Below are positions 61,901 to 64,000 of a stretch of 64,000 bases of DNA, piece after piece. The notes under the pieces are model-generated. The model had not been told where the DNA came from. It saw only the letters and a program-made list of their open reading frames with translations, and did not search any database. Position numbers and translations under genes: made by a program. Positions within the stretch are counted from its first letter, which is position 1, and each line of letters starts with the position of its first letter. Origin of the DNA: Apostichopus japonicus (lineage: Eukaryota; Echinodermata; Holothuroidea; Aspidochirotida; Stichopodidae); NCBI RefSeq assembly GCF_037975245.1, contig NC_092579.1, forward strand, positions 26,337,666-26,401,665, given 5' to 3'.

Positions 61901-64000
61901 AAAACAAAAAATGGGGGGGGGGGAAAGCTATTTTTATACCACGCTTTTACGTAAATTGGCTTATTCCTCTTGTTAACACAAAAATGTTATCTTCTGATGA
62001 ACTTATTTTTAATTTCATAATTCTTTGAGTTTAATGTTACCTATCTTGCATTGACGATAACGAACTCAACGATGATTTTCGTTCTCACCAATGTACTATA
62101 TTTATATTATAATGTTTATATTTTATAAACTTACTGAGGAAGTTTACATTTATAGTCTAATAGAGAAACAAAGAAATCAGCATAATTTGATAACTTTGAG
62201 TAAACAAGTAATCGTTGGTGAGCTCTTTTTGAACTTTGTACAAACTAGATGCTGAATTTTATAATACTCCAATACCTATATGATTTGAAAAACCTATAAT
62301 CAGTCAAAGACTATCGTCAGAGGGAGATTTCCATAGGTTTGTGTGGTTTAACTCTGGTTCAAATAATGTAGACAACGTTCATGATCAGTTATAATAAAGT
62401 TATTGTAAACATAGAGTGTATCACATAACTTGTAACTTGTACTCCCATGAAAGTTGAATGTTGTAAACGAATTAATTAATTAATGTTTGGAATAACATTT
62501 TCACCACAAAATATGAGAGTTTCTCAGTATATATGATCCCATGCGTGTCATAGCACTAATTATATGCATTTATGTTCAGGACCCTATGTGCGTTTGGGAT
62601 GTAGCTGTTTGTCAATAATGTATAGTGATGTCAGTCAGAGCGACCATTGTGCTGTAGATTGACTCCATCAGGACACCGGTCATGGCAGGGGGTATGAGCC
62701 GGGGGGGGGGGTGGGGCACGTGGCCCCACTCTTTGCCAAAATAGCAAATGTGCCCTACTGGCCAATAAAATTTGTCCATTTAATGAAGAACTGTCTTTTG
62801 GATATCTTAAGCCTTTGTTAATTTTAAATAGAGTCACGTGCACCATAATAGTATTGATAGCATACTAACACATCATATATATATTTAAGTGATATGGCCG
62901 GTGTGTATCGGTTTATAGCATAACGAGTAGTGGTTGTGGAATGAGAAAAGTGCCCCTCTGATGTTGTGCCTCTCCACTTTTTGGAAGCTTCCTACCCCCC
63001 CCCCCCGGTCAACGGGTAGGGGGTGGGGAATGGCGAGCATTCCGTTGTACGAAAGCTGATTTAATATAGTCTACATTTCTCGATTAAAGTTCCAATTCAG
63101 AACACAACTGAATGCTGAACTTTATTTTAGCTTCTGTACTACCTATCGATTTGACATTTTCAACAATTGAAAACTCATATTCGTGATAAATATTTTCTCC
63201 AGCAATTTATAATTATCCCTTTGCTTCCGATAAACGGTCAATAATGTTCAATTTCGTAACATTTGATTTAACAAGCGGTTATCCTTCTCTTCGTACGTCT
63301 AAAAAAAGAAGAAACCAATCGATGTATCATTACTGCCCATTGTTTTATATACAAAAATGCGTATTGTTTCCATAGATCAAATACGGAACTACTTAACACA
63401 CAAAGGACGTCTTACAACCTTATTTGGAAAAAAAAAACAAAATGTCTTCTGACTCTAGACCTTATATATTACGAAAAAAAGGTGTTTACTGGTTGAACAG
63501 TATAAACACGGTTTATATGGTAGTTAACCTTTAATTGTGTGTTAGAGAATCTTCTACAATCTACCCAATTTGACATTTACGAAACTGTGTAAGTCTTTAC
63601 CCGAAGGAGTTACAAAGCCGATATGGCAACACATTGACTTGTAAAGGGGTATTAATAGAATATTCCGCGGCGGGTATATCTGAAGGTTACAATGTACGTA
63701 AAAGGGTACATCGTAAGCCTCATTAATATTCATAAGAGACAATGGCAGTAAACAGTAATGAATAGTTTTTACAACTATATGCGTCAATTGGGTGCGCGTG
63801 TTATGGATTAGTGATATGGACGATATCTAATTTATCCAACGACCTTAAACCCGTTAATCCAACTGTATTATACTGTTTCATAGTTGTATGTAATCACGAT
63901 TTGATACTTTTGACGTGATTGTAAACAACGATTGTTTATTCTTTCTCCATGCCCACGAGCAAGGCTAAAAAACCCCTGCTGTCGAGCCGTAATTAAAAAT

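Larger units (their letters stand above)
57634..64000 (+). other. Probable FBXL16 intron, incomplete
   Basis: It follows the GTGAGT donor of the FBXL16 exon. I searched by eye for the expected last LRR exon (LRWCC, LxLAGCP-like blocks) and did not find it. Contents: a TTAA-flanked MITE, a TA microsatellite and G/C-run patches near 62700 and 62995 like the edges of CAG..-type elements. Confidence 0.6.

Overview
This is eukaryotic nuclear DNA: AT-rich, intron-rich, with long non-coding stretches, many microsatellites and many small transposon relics. Exons join in phase with GT-AG junctions and encode animal-type proteins. The mix (a vertebrate-like FBXL16, a YwrD-type gamma-glutamyltransferase, Penelope and PIF/Harbinger relics, and the CTTGCCCAAGGACACA repeat common in marine deuterostomes) suggests a marine invertebrate deuterostome. 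An echinoderm is my guess; the species is inference only.

Layout. 1-12.5 kb: no gene recognised; tandem-like ancient repeats and microsatellites. 12.5-22.6 kb, minus strand: a seven-coding-exon gene for a 280-residue type I membrane protein. It has a signal peptide, one BCMA/TACI-like TNF-receptor cysteine module, a Ser/Thr-rich stalk, a transmembrane helix and a 122-residue tail with a TRAF-type SxQE motif. All six coding introns are phase 1, and they contain a 35-bp minisatellite, a duplicated ancient repeat and two hAT-like elements. 22.6-32.4 kb: intergenic, dense in non-autonomous hAT-like elements. 32.4-45.4 kb, plus strand: a complete nine-coding-exon gene for a 556-residue YwrD-type gamma-glutamyltransferase, with introns carrying TTAA-flanked MITEs, hAT-like elements, a Penelope-like fragment, and a Harbinger-like fragment beside a CCGTA/TACGG fold-back array. 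45.4-56.4 kb: intergenic, with a LINE fragment, a 41-bp minisatellite and nested hAT-like insertions. 56.4-57.6 kb, plus strand: the large first coding exon of an FBXL16 orthologue (394 residues). Its last ~100 residues are not visible here, so 57.6-64 kb is probably intron.

The three genes are unrelated in function: a surface receptor, a glutathione-class peptidase and an F-box/LRR adaptor. They do not form a system. The two most notable observations are the compact BCMA-like receptor, and three hAT-like MITE families (TIRs CAGGCGCG, CAGTGGCGGAGC and CAGTGGCGGCGG, mostly with 8-bp target duplications) that share two internal blocks despite different ends.
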